From Acidimicrobiales bacterium (lineage in GTDB: Bacteria; Actinomycetota; Acidimicrobiia; Acidimicrobiales; Aldehydirespiratoraceae), in the NCBI GenBank assembly GCA_041394245.1, contig JAWKIR010000002.1, positions 1,488,001 through 1,552,000 of the forward strand: a DNA stretch of 64,000 nucleotides, read 5' to 3'. The translations under genes and the position numbers were made by a program. The notes beneath the pieces were generated by a model. That model was not told where the DNA came from and did no database searches. It was given only the letters and a program-made list of their open reading frames with translations. Every line of letters begins with the position of its first letter. The stretch's first letter is position 1. This document shows positions 43,279 to 50,609 of the stretch, piece after piece.

Positions 43279-43352
43279 TGGGCGATGGGGGACTTGAACC
43301 CTCGACCTCTGCCGTGTGAAGGCAGCGCTCTAGCCAGCTGAGCTAATCGCCC
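43279..43352 (-). tRNA. tRNA-Val (CAC anticodon)
   Basis: The minus strand folds as a full 74-base cloverleaf: acceptor GGGCGAT (from 43352) pairing with ATCGCCC (43286-43280), D arm with AGCTCAGCTGG, anticodon stem CTGCC/GGCAG with loop TTCACAC (anticodon CAC), and T arm with GGTTCAAGTCC. CCA is not encoded. Its 3' end points toward the integrase gene, as expected for an integration site. I could not find a second copy of the 3' end (att repeat) in the window. Confidence 0.97.
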
Positions 43353-43470
43353 GGAAGCGAAGACGATATCCGATCAGGCTCCGGAAACGAACCGGCCGCC
43401 TCTCCGTCGTTCTCGCGCCGTTCACACTCCCGACGCGAAGCCGAGACACACGCTTCCTACGTTGCGCTCC

Positions 43471-45027
43471 ATGATCTCGGCCAAGACGACGGTGCATGGG
43501 AAGGAGGCGCACTACGCGACCGGTGGCCGGGGCCTCCCCGTGGTGTTCCTGCACGGCTGGGGCCTCGACCATCGGGCCTATCAGCGCTCGCTCCGCCGCT
43601 TGACCGCTCGCAACTGTCGGGTGATCGCGCCGGCCCTTCCCGGCTTCGGCGGCACCGCCGGTCTTCCGCTGCACGACCAGTCGTTGCCGGCCTACGCCCG
43701 CTGGGTCGACGCCTTCCTCGACGCGATCGGCATCGACGAACCCGTCGTCGTGATGGGCCACAGCTTCGGCGGCGGCATCGCCACGATGTTCGCCCACAAC
43801 CACCGCCACCGGACCCGCTATCTCGTCATCCTCAACTCGGTCGGCGACCCCGACGCGATCTGGTCGGGAGCGAAGCGCCAGGGCGTGGTCGACCTCGCCC
43901 GCTCGATGATCGATCCCGTCCTCGGGATGCTCTCGCCCTCTCCGCGCGGCGCCCGGGCCCGCCAGGCGCAGCGGGTCTTCCTGAAGAACGCCAGTCGCGA
44001 CCCGCTCCGGGTCGCGGCCACTGCGTTCGTCGCCATCTCGGCCGACCTGCGTCGGGAGATGGCCAACCTCGCCGCGGGCGACCTACCCGTGACCGTGCTG
44101 TGGAGCGACCGTGACGGCGTGATCCCCATGTCAGCCTTCGACACGTTCTGTTCCACGTTCGGCGCAGAGGGCCAGGTCGTCCGCGGTGGCCACTCGTGGC
44201 TGTTGGCGAGCCCCGACGCGTTCGGCGACGTGCTCGACAACATGATCCACGTCCAGGCCGCGGAACACCGCGCCGAGACGACCACCGCCACCACCACGAA
44301 GCTCCGCGAGATCCTGGCCGGCACCTCCCTCACCGGGCCGGCCGTGTCGCGCCTGCTGAAAGGCGTCTCGCCGCTGTGGCTGTTGAGTGCGCCGCCGAGC
44401 GTGCTCGCCGCCGACCTCACCCTCTGCCATCCCCGTCCCAAGGGATCTGAACTGCGCGCGGTGGTCCAGCCCGTCGGTACCGACGGCACGCACCGCCTCA
44501 CCGTCGTCGCCACCGATCGTGCCGGGCTGATCGCCGACACGGTCGCCGTGCTGACCGCAGCCGGACTGTCCGTCGAGTCGGCCTCGGCGATGACCTGGCC
44601 CGAGTTGAACGTCGCCCTGCACGCCGTGACCGTCCACGCCGACCGTCCGATCCCCCAACGTCGGTGGGATGTCATCGGCGAGCAGCTCCGCGCCGCGAAC
44701 CTCGGCCGTCTCTCACCCGGCGGAGAACTCCCCGGCTTCACTCCATCGGACCGATCCGAAGCCGTCGTGCTCGGCGAGACGGGCGACAGTTCCTTCGTTC
44801 GGGTGACGTCGCCGGATCGCCCCGGGCTGCTCCACGCGATCTGCCGCTGGTTCGCCGACGCCGGCGTGTCGATCGCAGCCGCCGACGTGTCCACCGCCGA
44901 TGGCATGGCCCGCGACGTGTTCCTCGTGACGGGCGACTACGACATCGACGAACTCAACCGCTACCTCGGCCGCACCCCCGGCAGCCCCCTCGCCCGCGCC
45001 GCCCGCCGCATGGCCATCAGCGCCTGA
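43471..45027 (+). CDS. Alpha/beta hydrolase fused to two ACT domains
   Basis: A 518-residue protein with an unusual build. Residues 1-260 are an alpha/beta hydrolase (HGWGLDHR at 29-36, nucleophile Ser98 in GHSFGGG, acid near 213-215 in WSDRDG, His241 in GGHSWLL). After a linker, two ACT-like modules appear: about 341-410 (TVVATDRAGLIADTVAVL) and 441-500 (VRVTSPDRPGLLHAICRWF), resembling the C-terminal tandem of GlnD. ACT domains bind small ligands such as amino acids, so hydrolase activity may be allosterically controlled. ATG 43471 is the best start. Confidence 0.87.
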   Translation: MISAKTTVHGKEAHYATGGRGLPVVFLHGWGLDHRAYQRSLRRLTARNCRVIAPALPGFGGTAGLPLHDQSLPAYARWVDAFLDAIGIDEPVVVMGHSFGGGIATMFAHNHRHRTRYLVILNSVGDPDAIWSGAKRQGVVDLARSMIDPVLGMLSPSPRGARARQAQRVFLKNASRDPLRVAATAFVAISADLRREMANLAAGDLPVTVLWSDRDGVIPMSAFDTFCSTFGAEGQVVRGGHSWLLASPDAFGDVLDNMIHVQAAEHRAETTTATTTKLREILAGTSLTGPAVSRLLKGVSPLWLLSAPPSVLAADLTLCHPRPKGSELRAVVQPVGTDGTHRLTVVATDRAGLIADTVAVLTAAGLSVESASAMTWPELNVALHAVTVHADRPIPQRRWDVIGEQLRAANLGRLSPGGELPGFTPSDRSEAVVLGETGDSSFVRVTSPDRPGLLHAICRWFADAGVSIAAADVSTADGMARDVFLVTGDYDIDELNRYLGRTPGSPLARAARRMAISA

Positions 45028-45062
45028 GAAAGTACGCCGGGGTCAGACACCCATACCTTCTC
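45026..45062 (+). repeat. 37-bp REP-like palindromic element, copy 1
   Basis: Begins GAGAAAGTACGCCGGGGTCA and ends ATACCTTCTC. The ends are near-perfect inverted repeats (GAGAAAGTA/TACCTTCTC) around an inner GGGTCAGACACCC core. It overlaps the stop codon of the hydrolase-ACT gene (TGA 45025-45027). Copy 2 at 46371 differs by one base. Confidence 0.9.
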
Positions 45063-45119
45063 AGCCGCCACACCGGGAGTTCGGTGCAGCCGAAACTCCA
45101 CGCACCGCGCAGCATTGCC

Positions 45120-45132
45120 GGTGTCAGACACC
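45120..45132. repeat. REP core palindrome GGTGTCAGACACC
   Basis: A perfect 6-1-6 palindrome identical to the core of the neighbouring repeats. It lies 60 bases before the sigma-factor start. Confidence 0.75.
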
Positions 45133-45191
45133 CGCTACAGCCGACCGCGCCTGCCGGGAACCAGACCGGCGCCACCGTCGTCGGATTCGGC

Positions 45192-45752
45192 ATGGACACC
45201 TCGGCGCCCTCCGATCCGGCGCGACGCCGCGCGTTCGAGGAGGCCGTCGCCGAGGTCTACGAACCGGTGCAGCGCTACCTGCGTCGACGCTGCCCGGCCG
45301 ACGATGCCGACGAGGTGCTCAACGACACCCTGCTGACGATCTGGCGCCGCCTCGACGACCTCCCCGTGGAGCGTCGACTCCCGTGGACGTACGGCGTGGC
45401 CCGCCGCTGCCTCGCCAACCATCGACGCGGCACGATCCGCCGGCTCCGGCTCGCCGACAAGACCGCTCGCACCGCCGCGACCGAATGCCCTGACCCCTGG
45501 ACCAACGACGCGGACGCCGCCCTGCACGACGCCATGGCACGACTGGGCGATGACGACCGCGAGATCGTGCGCCTGTGGGCTTGGGAACGGCTCGAGGCTC
45601 GCGAGATCGCCGAGGTCCTCGGAACGAGCGCCAACGCGGTCAGCGTGAGGCTCTCGCGAATTCGTCGCCGGCTCGACGAGGAAGTTTCCCGACAGAATCA
45701 TGCGCCTGCCGGACATGAACGGTTCGACGGCCACACGAAGGAGGACCGGTGA
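45192..45752 (+). CDS. ECF-type RNA polymerase sigma factor
   Basis: A 186-residue sigma-70 family protein from ATG 45192. Region 2 reads VYEPVQRYLRRRCPADDADE then VLNDTLLTIWRRLDDL (about residues 18-53); region 4 reads LGDDDREIVRLWAWERLEAR then EIAEVLGTSANAVSVRLSRI with a helix-turn-helix (about 117-156). It redirects RNA polymerase to specific promoters. The next gene overlaps its stop (GTGA) and encodes a membrane protein, the usual arrangement for a sigma/anti-sigma pair. The inducing signal is unknown. Confidence 0.9.
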   Translation: MDTSAPSDPARRRAFEEAVAEVYEPVQRYLRRRCPADDADEVLNDTLLTIWRRLDDLPVERRLPWTYGVARRCLANHRRGTIRRLRLADKTARTAATECPDPWTNDADAALHDAMARLGDDDREIVRLWAWERLEAREIAEVLGTSANAVSVRLSRIRRRLDEEVSRQNHAPAGHERFDGHTKEDR

Positions 45753-46372
45753 ACGAAGACGAACTTCGCGACCGCCTCGGGCGACTCGACCCGGTCCCCG
45801 ACGATGTGCCCGTCGAACCACTGACGACGCCGTCGTCTCGTGCCCGATTGGAGCAGATCATGAACACCCCCGTTTCCCCCGACACCACCGACCAACTCAC
45901 GTTGCCGCGCGCACGAACCCCCTGGTTGATCGCGGCCGCGGCTGCGCTCGTCCTCCTGGTCGTGGCCGGCTTCGCGATTGCCAACCTCGGCGACGACGAC
46001 ACTGGCAACGAGGTCGCCGCCGCTCCCCCGCTGGTCCTCTCGCTCGGCGCCGACGACCCGTTCGCGTCGTGCATCCGACCCGAGCCCGCGATGCTGGCCG
46101 AGATGTCGCCTGCGTTCGCGGGCACGGCCACCGCGATCGACGGCGAGATCGTCACCCTCACCGTCGACCGCTGGTACGCCGGCGACGACGACACCACAAC
46201 CGTCGAGCTCCACGCGCAGCCCGGCATGGAGGCCCTGATCGCCGGCTTCTCGTTCGAGATCGGCGAGCAGTACCTGATCACCGCCGCCGACGGCTCGGTC
46301 AACTTTTGCGGCTTCAGCGGCCCCGCCACCCCAGAGTTCCTCGCCTTCTTCGACGAGGCTTTCCCCTCCTGA
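45749..46372 (+). CDS. Membrane-anchored partner of the sigma factor (possible anti-sigma)
   Basis: A 207-residue protein from GTG 45749. A cytoplasmic N-terminus of about 55 residues (MNEDELRDRLGRLDPVP), one membrane segment (WLIAAAAALVLLVVAGFAIA, about 59-78), and an extracytoplasmic domain with two cysteines (in FASCIRP and VNFCGFS). No zinc-binding HxxxCxxC anti-sigma motif is present, so sigma binding is inferred only from gene order and topology. The stop codon is overlapped by the second REP element. Confidence 0.75.
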   Translation: MNEDELRDRLGRLDPVPDDVPVEPLTTPSSRARLEQIMNTPVSPDTTDQLTLPRARTPWLIAAAAALVLLVVAGFAIANLGDDDTGNEVAAAPPLVLSLGADDPFASCIRPEPAMLAEMSPAFAGTATAIDGEIVTLTVDRWYAGDDDTTTVELHAQPGMEALIAGFSFEIGEQYLITAADGSVNFCGFSGPATPEFLAFFDEAFPS

Positions 46373-46407
46373 GAAAGTACGGCGGGGTCAGACACCCATA
46401 CCTTCTC
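46371..46407 (+). repeat. 37-bp REP-like palindromic element, copy 2
   Basis: Identical to copy 1 (45026-45062) except one base near position 12 (GGC for GCC). It again starts at the last bases of a stop codon (TGA 46370-46372). Inverted ends GAGAAAGTA/TACCTTCTC. Confidence 0.9.
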
Positions 46408-46410
46408 GTA

Positions 46411-46460
46411 GCGGGTGTCTGACACCGCTGTGGCGGGTGTCTGACACCGGTGTGGCGGGT
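46411..46460. repeat. Tandem 22-bp repeats with GGTGTCTGACACC core
   Basis: Two 22-base units, each starting GCGGGTGTCTGACACCG (46411-46432 and 46433-46454), plus a partial third that runs into the amidase stop codon at 46460. The core is the REP palindrome. With copy 2 it fills the whole space between convergent genes. Confidence 0.85.
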
Positions 46461-47866
46461 CAGAGGGGGGCGATGGGGTCGAAGCCGAGGAGGTCCTCGA
46501 CCCAGGCCGTGGTGATCAGCGTGCCCAGGTCGTCGTTCTGGTGACCGACGATCTGCAACCCCACCGGCATGCCGTCGGCGGTGAACCCGGCGTTGGTCGT
46601 CCCGGCCGGGCGGCGGGTGACATTGAAGCCGTAGGTGTAGCTGACCCACGCCTCGCTCTCCTCGCCATCGATCGTGCCCTGCCGCTCCGACACGGGCGTC
46701 TGGCCGGCCACGGTCGGCGACAGCAAGGCATCGAACCCCGCCATCCTGGCGGCCAACGCGATCGACAGGCGCTGCGAGTCCTTGCGGGCCTCCTCCACGG
46801 AGTCGGGGGTGAGCAGTTCGTTGGCGTAGGCGATGATCCCCTGCAGCCCTGGCGTGACCCGGGCCATCACCTCGGGATCGTCGATGGCGGCCCGGAACCC
46901 CGGCACCATCCCGCCGAAGAACAACAGGGCGAACGGGCCGATCAGATCGTCGAACACCGGCCCCGTCTCCACGACCTCGACCCCGGCATCGGCGATGCGG
47001 TCGACCGCCGCCCGGCAGATCGCATGGACCTCGCCGTCGGGCTCCTGACCCTCGACCGACGGCGCCCACAGCACCCGCTTCGGGGCATGTGGCTCGGCCA
47101 GGGCCTCGCGATAGGACCGCGTCGGCGCATCGAGCGAACGCAGATCTCCGGGCGAGGGGCCGGCGACCACATCGAGGGCGAGGGCGACGTCGCGAATGCG
47201 CCGGGCCATGGGCCCGACCGTCGACAAGTCGCTCGCCCCCATCGGCGACGGACCGCCCGGCACCCGCCCCTGCGAGGGCTTGTGACCCGACATCCCCGTG
47301 AGCGCCGACGGGATGCGGATCGAGCCGCCACCGTCGGACCCGGTCGCCAGCGGCACCATCCCCGAGGCGATCGCCGCCGACGAGCCACCCGACGATCCGC
47401 CGGGCGAACGCTCGGTGTTCCACGGATTGAGGGTCGCGCCGAAGACCGGATTGTAGGTGTCGCCCGTCCAGCCGTCCTCGGGCGTGTTGGTCTTGCCGAT
47501 CACGACACACCCTGCGGCGCGCAGCCGGGCGACCTCGGTGGAGTCGGCCGCCGCCGGCCCGGCGCCACCGGTCACGAACGACCCACGGGTGGTGACGAAC
47601 CCCTCGGCGTCCTCCAGGTCCTTCACCCCGATCGGGATGCCGGCCAGGTGACCGACCTCCTGCCCGGCGGCGAGCCGAGCGTCGATGACGGCGGCCTGGG
47701 CGTGGGCGGCCTCGGCGTCGATCGCCACGAAGGCGTTGAGGACCGGGTTGAGCTCGTCGATCCGAGCCAGTGCGGCCTCGGTGACCTCGCTCGCGCTGAG
47801 CTCGTGGTCACGCACCCGCCGGGCGAGCTCCTGCACGGTCACGGTTCGGAAATCGGGGACGCTCAT
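46460..47866 (-). CDS. Amidase signature family enzyme
   Basis: A 468-residue amidase. The Ser-cisSer-Lys triad is visible: Lys82 in GIPIGVKDLE, cis-Ser158 in SPGGSSGGS, nucleophile Ser182 in GSDGGGSIRIP. The length and layout match GatA-like and broad-substrate amidases that hydrolyse carboxamides or esters. No GatB or GatC gene is adjacent, so it is more likely a metabolic amidase than a tRNA amidotransferase subunit. It is convergent with the sigma-factor pair; the repeat array abuts its stop codon. Confidence 0.92.
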   Translation of the reverse strand: MSVPDFRTVTVQELARRVRDHELSASEVTEAALARIDELNPVLNAFVAIDAEAAHAQAAVIDARLAAGQEVGHLAGIPIGVKDLEDAEGFVTTRGSFVTGGAGPAAADSTEVARLRAAGCVVIGKTNTPEDGWTGDTYNPVFGATLNPWNTERSPGGSSGGSSAAIASGMVPLATGSDGGGSIRIPSALTGMSGHKPSQGRVPGGPSPMGASDLSTVGPMARRIRDVALALDVVAGPSPGDLRSLDAPTRSYREALAEPHAPKRVLWAPSVEGQEPDGEVHAICRAAVDRIADAGVEVVETGPVFDDLIGPFALLFFGGMVPGFRAAIDDPEVMARVTPGLQGIIAYANELLTPDSVEEARKDSQRLSIALAARMAGFDALLSPTVAGQTPVSERQGTIDGEESEAWVSYTYGFNVTRRPAGTTNAGFTADGMPVGLQIVGHQNDDLGTLITTAWVEDLLGFDPIAPL

Positions 47867-47920
47867 CTCTTGCTCACGATCGTGGGAGGGGTCGGGTGAC
47901 AGAACCTACGCCGCGCCGGC

Positions 47921-48325
47921 TCAGCCGTCGTCACGGTCGGGTCCGTAGTGCTTGAGCTCGACGGTGTTGCCGTCCGGGTCCTTCACATAGAGGCCGATGC
48001 CGTGACCCTGCGCTCCCCAGATCCGCATCGGCCCGGCGGTCACCTCGAACTCCCCCGATTCGGCGACCGCGACCAGGTCGACGTCGTCGGCGACCCGCAT
48101 CGAGAAGTGGTCGACGTTGGTGCCGGTCCGCTCGGCGGTGAACAGGTCGATGACGGTCGTCTCGTTCAACCGCAGCGACAAGAACAGCACCTCGCCCGCC
48201 CGCCACTCGGCCTCGCGCTCGGGGGCGAGACCGAGCTTGTCGCGATACCAGGCGAGCGACCGCTCCGGATCGGCGACGTTGAGGACGACATGGTCATGGC
48301 CGAGGATGCGGACGGACGAGCTCAT
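47921..48325 (-). CDS. Glyoxalase/VOC superfamily protein
   Basis: A 134-residue protein with two beta-alpha-beta-beta-beta modules. LGHDHVVLNVADPERSLAWY opens module one and VDHFSMRV module two; GIGLYVKDPDGNTVELKHYG is the C-terminal metal-site strand (Glu). Possible metal ligands are His near residue 11, His near 73 and Glu near 124. It could be a lactoylglutathione lyase-like, dioxygenase-like or resistance protein; the substrate is unknown. The start ATG 48325 is 22 bases from the divergent zinc-ribbon gene. Confidence 0.85.
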   Translation of the reverse strand: MSSSVRILGHDHVVLNVADPERSLAWYRDKLGLAPEREAEWRAGEVLFLSLRLNETTVIDLFTAERTGTNVDHFSMRVADDVDLVAVAESGEFEVTAGPMRIWGAQGHGIGLYVKDPDGNTVELKHYGPDRDDG

Positions 48326-48347
48326 GGGTCGACGGTACTCTCGCGCC

Positions 48348-48668
48348 ATGCCCCTCGTCAGCTGCCCCCATTGCGACGAGGACGAGAACCTCGAGGGCGC
48401 CAAGGTCGACGGCACGATCACCATCACCTGCGGAGAGTGCGGGGCCGTCTGGGATCGCGACATGACCCCGAAGTGCGCCACGTGCGGGCGGACAGACGTC
48501 CGTCAGGCGCTCCAGGCGATCCTCGACAAGTCCCGGGGCACGCAGCTGTCGATCCAGTCGATGAAGGTGGTGTGGCTGTGCCCCGAGTGCGACGCCGACA
48601 CGCTGCGTCGCTACCTCGACTCCAACACGCCCCTCCCGCCCGACCAGATGCCCGTCGATCCGAGGTAG
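48348..48668 (+). CDS. Small zinc-ribbon protein
   Basis: A 106-residue protein from ATG 48348. Eight cysteines occur as four CxxC pairs: CPHC (6-9), CGEC (29-32), CATC (44-47) and CPEC (79-82), suggesting two zinc ribbons. It is probably a structural or nucleic-acid/protein-binding factor; no enzyme motif is seen. The HAD hydrolase gene starts six bases after its stop, so they are likely co-transcribed. Confidence 0.75.
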   Translation: MPLVSCPHCDEDENLEGAKVDGTITITCGECGAVWDRDMTPKCATCGRTDVRQALQAILDKSRGTQLSIQSMKVVWLCPECDADTLRRYLDSNTPLPPDQMPVDPR

Positions 48669-48673
48669 CGATC

Positions 48674-49348
48674 GTGACGGCCTACCGCGCAGTGCTCTTC
48701 GACTGGATGCTGACGCTGGCCGACTATCCGCCGCCGGCGGCCATGGCACGACGGGCCGCTCGTCTGGTCGGCCGGTCGCTGACCGACGGCGAGGTGACCT
48801 CGGTGGTCGACGCGCTGACCCGTACCCACCGTGATCCCGACGTGGTCGAGGCGATGACCCGGTGTGACTGCTCGGTCGCCGAACACGAACACGCGGAGAT
48901 GATGCTCCTGCGCCGGGCCGGCCTCGACGAGGAGCTGGCCGCCGCCTGGTACTCCCTGCTCGGCGATCCCGACGTTCACCGCCTCTACGCCGAGGTCCCG
49001 TCCGTGTTGTCCGCGCTGGCGGCGCGTCGGGTGCACGTGGTCGTCATCAGCGACATCCACGTCGACCTCCGCGAACACGCGCGCCGGGCGGGAATCGACG
49101 CACTGATCGACGGATGGGTGCTGTCGTTCGAGCACGGCGTCCAGAAACCCGACCCTCGCATCTACGAGCTGGCCCTCGCCGCAGCCGGGGTGGCGCCGAC
49201 CGATGCCCTCATGGTCGGCGATCGCCACACGGCCGACGGCGCAGCCTCTCTCCTGGGCATCGATTCGCTGATCCTGCCGCCGCGACGGGCAAGGGATCCC
49301 GAGGTCGTCGATCCCCGTCTCAACGGCGTGGTGCGGCTCGTCGGCTGA
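48674..49348 (+). CDS. HAD-superfamily hydrolase
   Basis: A 224-residue haloacid-dehalogenase-fold protein from GTG 48674. Motif I reads FDWMLTLAD (nucleophile Asp9; the second acidic position of DxD is Met, as in haloacid dehalogenase-type DxxxT enzymes). Motif II is VVVISDIH near 121, Lys of motif III in HGVQKPDP near 155, and motif IV is MVGDRHTADG near 180. It may be a phosphatase or dehalogenase-like enzyme; the missing second Asp leaves the reaction open. Confidence 0.87.
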   Translation: MTAYRAVLFDWMLTLADYPPPAAMARRAARLVGRSLTDGEVTSVVDALTRTHRDPDVVEAMTRCDCSVAEHEHAEMMLLRRAGLDEELAAAWYSLLGDPDVHRLYAEVPSVLSALAARRVHVVVISDIHVDLREHARRAGIDALIDGWVLSFEHGVQKPDPRIYELALAAAGVAPTDALMVGDRHTADGAASLLGIDSLILPPRRARDPEVVDPRLNGVVRLVG

Positions 49349-49379
49349 GGACAAATCCCTGCTCACAGGGGTTGTGGGG

Positions 49380-49393
49380 CGAACACATGTTCG
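49380..49393. promoter_or_regulatory. LexA (SOS) box upstream of HNH gene
   Basis: CGAACACATGTTCG is a perfect 6-2-6 palindrome and matches the actinobacterial/Gram-positive LexA consensus CGAAC-N4-GTTCG, with the inner bases ACAT fitting R-B-R-Y. It ends 13 bases before ATG 49407, near a possible -10 TATCGT, ideal for repression. Damage-inducible expression of the HNH gene is predicted. Confidence 0.85.
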
Positions 49394-49406
49394 CTATCGT
49401 GGTGGC

Positions 49407-50603
49407 ATGTTCGACGAGCTGAAGCAGCAACTGAGGGAGGATCCGGTCGATTCCCTCACGCGTGGTCAGCTCAACGATCGATTCGCCGAAGTCCGGCGGC
49501 TGAAGGGCGCCGTTGCCGTCTACGAGGCCCGGCTGGTGCGGGCGATCGACGGGCTGGACGACCGGGGTCTCGATGGCCAGGGCACGCTTCGGGCCCAGGG
49601 CAAGGTCTCCGACAGGGCCGCGGCCCGAACTGCGGCAACCGCGAAGCGGCTGCCCGAGCTGCCGAAGGTCGAGGCTGCGCTCGAGGAAGGGCGCATCACC
49701 GCCGAGCACGCCGATGCGATGGCCGATGCGGCCGAGAAGGTGTCGCCGGAGGAAGCCGAAGACGAACTGCTCGACGATGGCGAGGTCGCGCCGGCCGACG
49801 TCTTCGCGAAGCGGAGTCGGGAATGGTCCTCCAAGAAGACGAACGACGACGGGACCGCCACCCACGAGCGGCAGCGCCGCGACCGCGCGGGTCGGCGCTG
49901 GATCGACGAGAACAACGGGATGGTCATGTTCCTGTTCGGCCTCGATCGCGAAGCAGGCGATGCGGCGACGAAGGCACTCAACGAGCGCGAGCAGCAGCTG
50001 TGGCGAGACGACGGCGGCCGCGAGGGCCACCCGGCCGACATGCGCACCGCCGAACAGCGCATGGCCGATGCCTTCGTCGAGCTGCTCACGGGGCCCCGGG
50101 CGAGCGGCTCGAGCGCGCCGCCGCACCCGAAGCATCAGGTCAACGCGGTCTTCGATCTCAACGGCATGACCGACGACGACGGTCGGCCGCTCGCGTCGCT
50201 CGTGGTCGACGGCCGACCGCTGCCCGCTGCGGTGCTCGAGCGCATCGGCTGCACGGCCGGCATCACACCGATGGTCTTCAACGGTCCCGGCCGGCCGATC
50301 TGGGTAGGACGAGACCATCGCTCGGCCACCGTCGCCCAGTGGCGGGCACTGATCGCACGAGACCGGGGTTGCGTGGGCTGCGGGGCCGATGCGTCCCGGT
50401 GCGAGGCGCACCACATCCTCCCCTGGTGGGAGCGGGGCGACACCGACATCGACAATCTGGTCCTCGTGTGCAGCCGATGCCACCACGACCTACACGACCG
50501 AGGCATGGTCCTGCGAAGATCCGGGGGCCGCTGGCACATCGTCAACAGAGACGGCCCGGCTCCGGTCCCCGATCGGGGCGACGACCTCTGGCTCATCGCC
50601 TGA
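49407..50603 (+). CDS. DUF222/HNH endonuclease-domain (13E12-type) protein
   Basis: A 398-residue protein with an N-terminal DUF222 helical domain (about residues 1-250, including RGQLNDRFAEVRRLKGAVAV and RKxA-rich helices) and a C-terminal HNH nuclease domain. That domain has zinc cysteines in CVGCG, the catalytic HHILPWW, DNLVLVCSRCHHDLHD and a second Cys pair. The family is abundant in Actinobacteria, includes the M. tuberculosis 13E12 repeats, and is often SOS-controlled and repeat- or mobile-associated. The LexA box immediately upstream supports that here. The nuclease target is unknown. Confidence 0.92.
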   Translation: MFDELKQQLREDPVDSLTRGQLNDRFAEVRRLKGAVAVYEARLVRAIDGLDDRGLDGQGTLRAQGKVSDRAAARTAATAKRLPELPKVEAALEEGRITAEHADAMADAAEKVSPEEAEDELLDDGEVAPADVFAKRSREWSSKKTNDDGTATHERQRRDRAGRRWIDENNGMVMFLFGLDREAGDAATKALNEREQQLWRDDGGREGHPADMRTAEQRMADAFVELLTGPRASGSSAPPHPKHQVNAVFDLNGMTDDDGRPLASLVVDGRPLPAAVLERIGCTAGITPMVFNGPGRPIWVGRDHRSATVAQWRALIARDRGCVGCGADASRCEAHHILPWWERGDTDIDNLVLVCSRCHHDLHDRGMVLRRSGGRWHIVNRDGPAPVPDRGDDLWLIA

Positions 50604-50609
50604 GGTGGA

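Noticed and set aside
43279..43300. Search for an att repeat of the tRNA-Val 3' end elsewhere in the window
   Set aside because: No second copy seen by eye, so the element borders cannot be drawn; a computed search of the genome is needed.
45017..45199. Minus-strand peptide ending RRYGCLTPAYFLRR and its near-copy in a frame at 46314
   Set aside because: These are translations of the repeat element, not genes.
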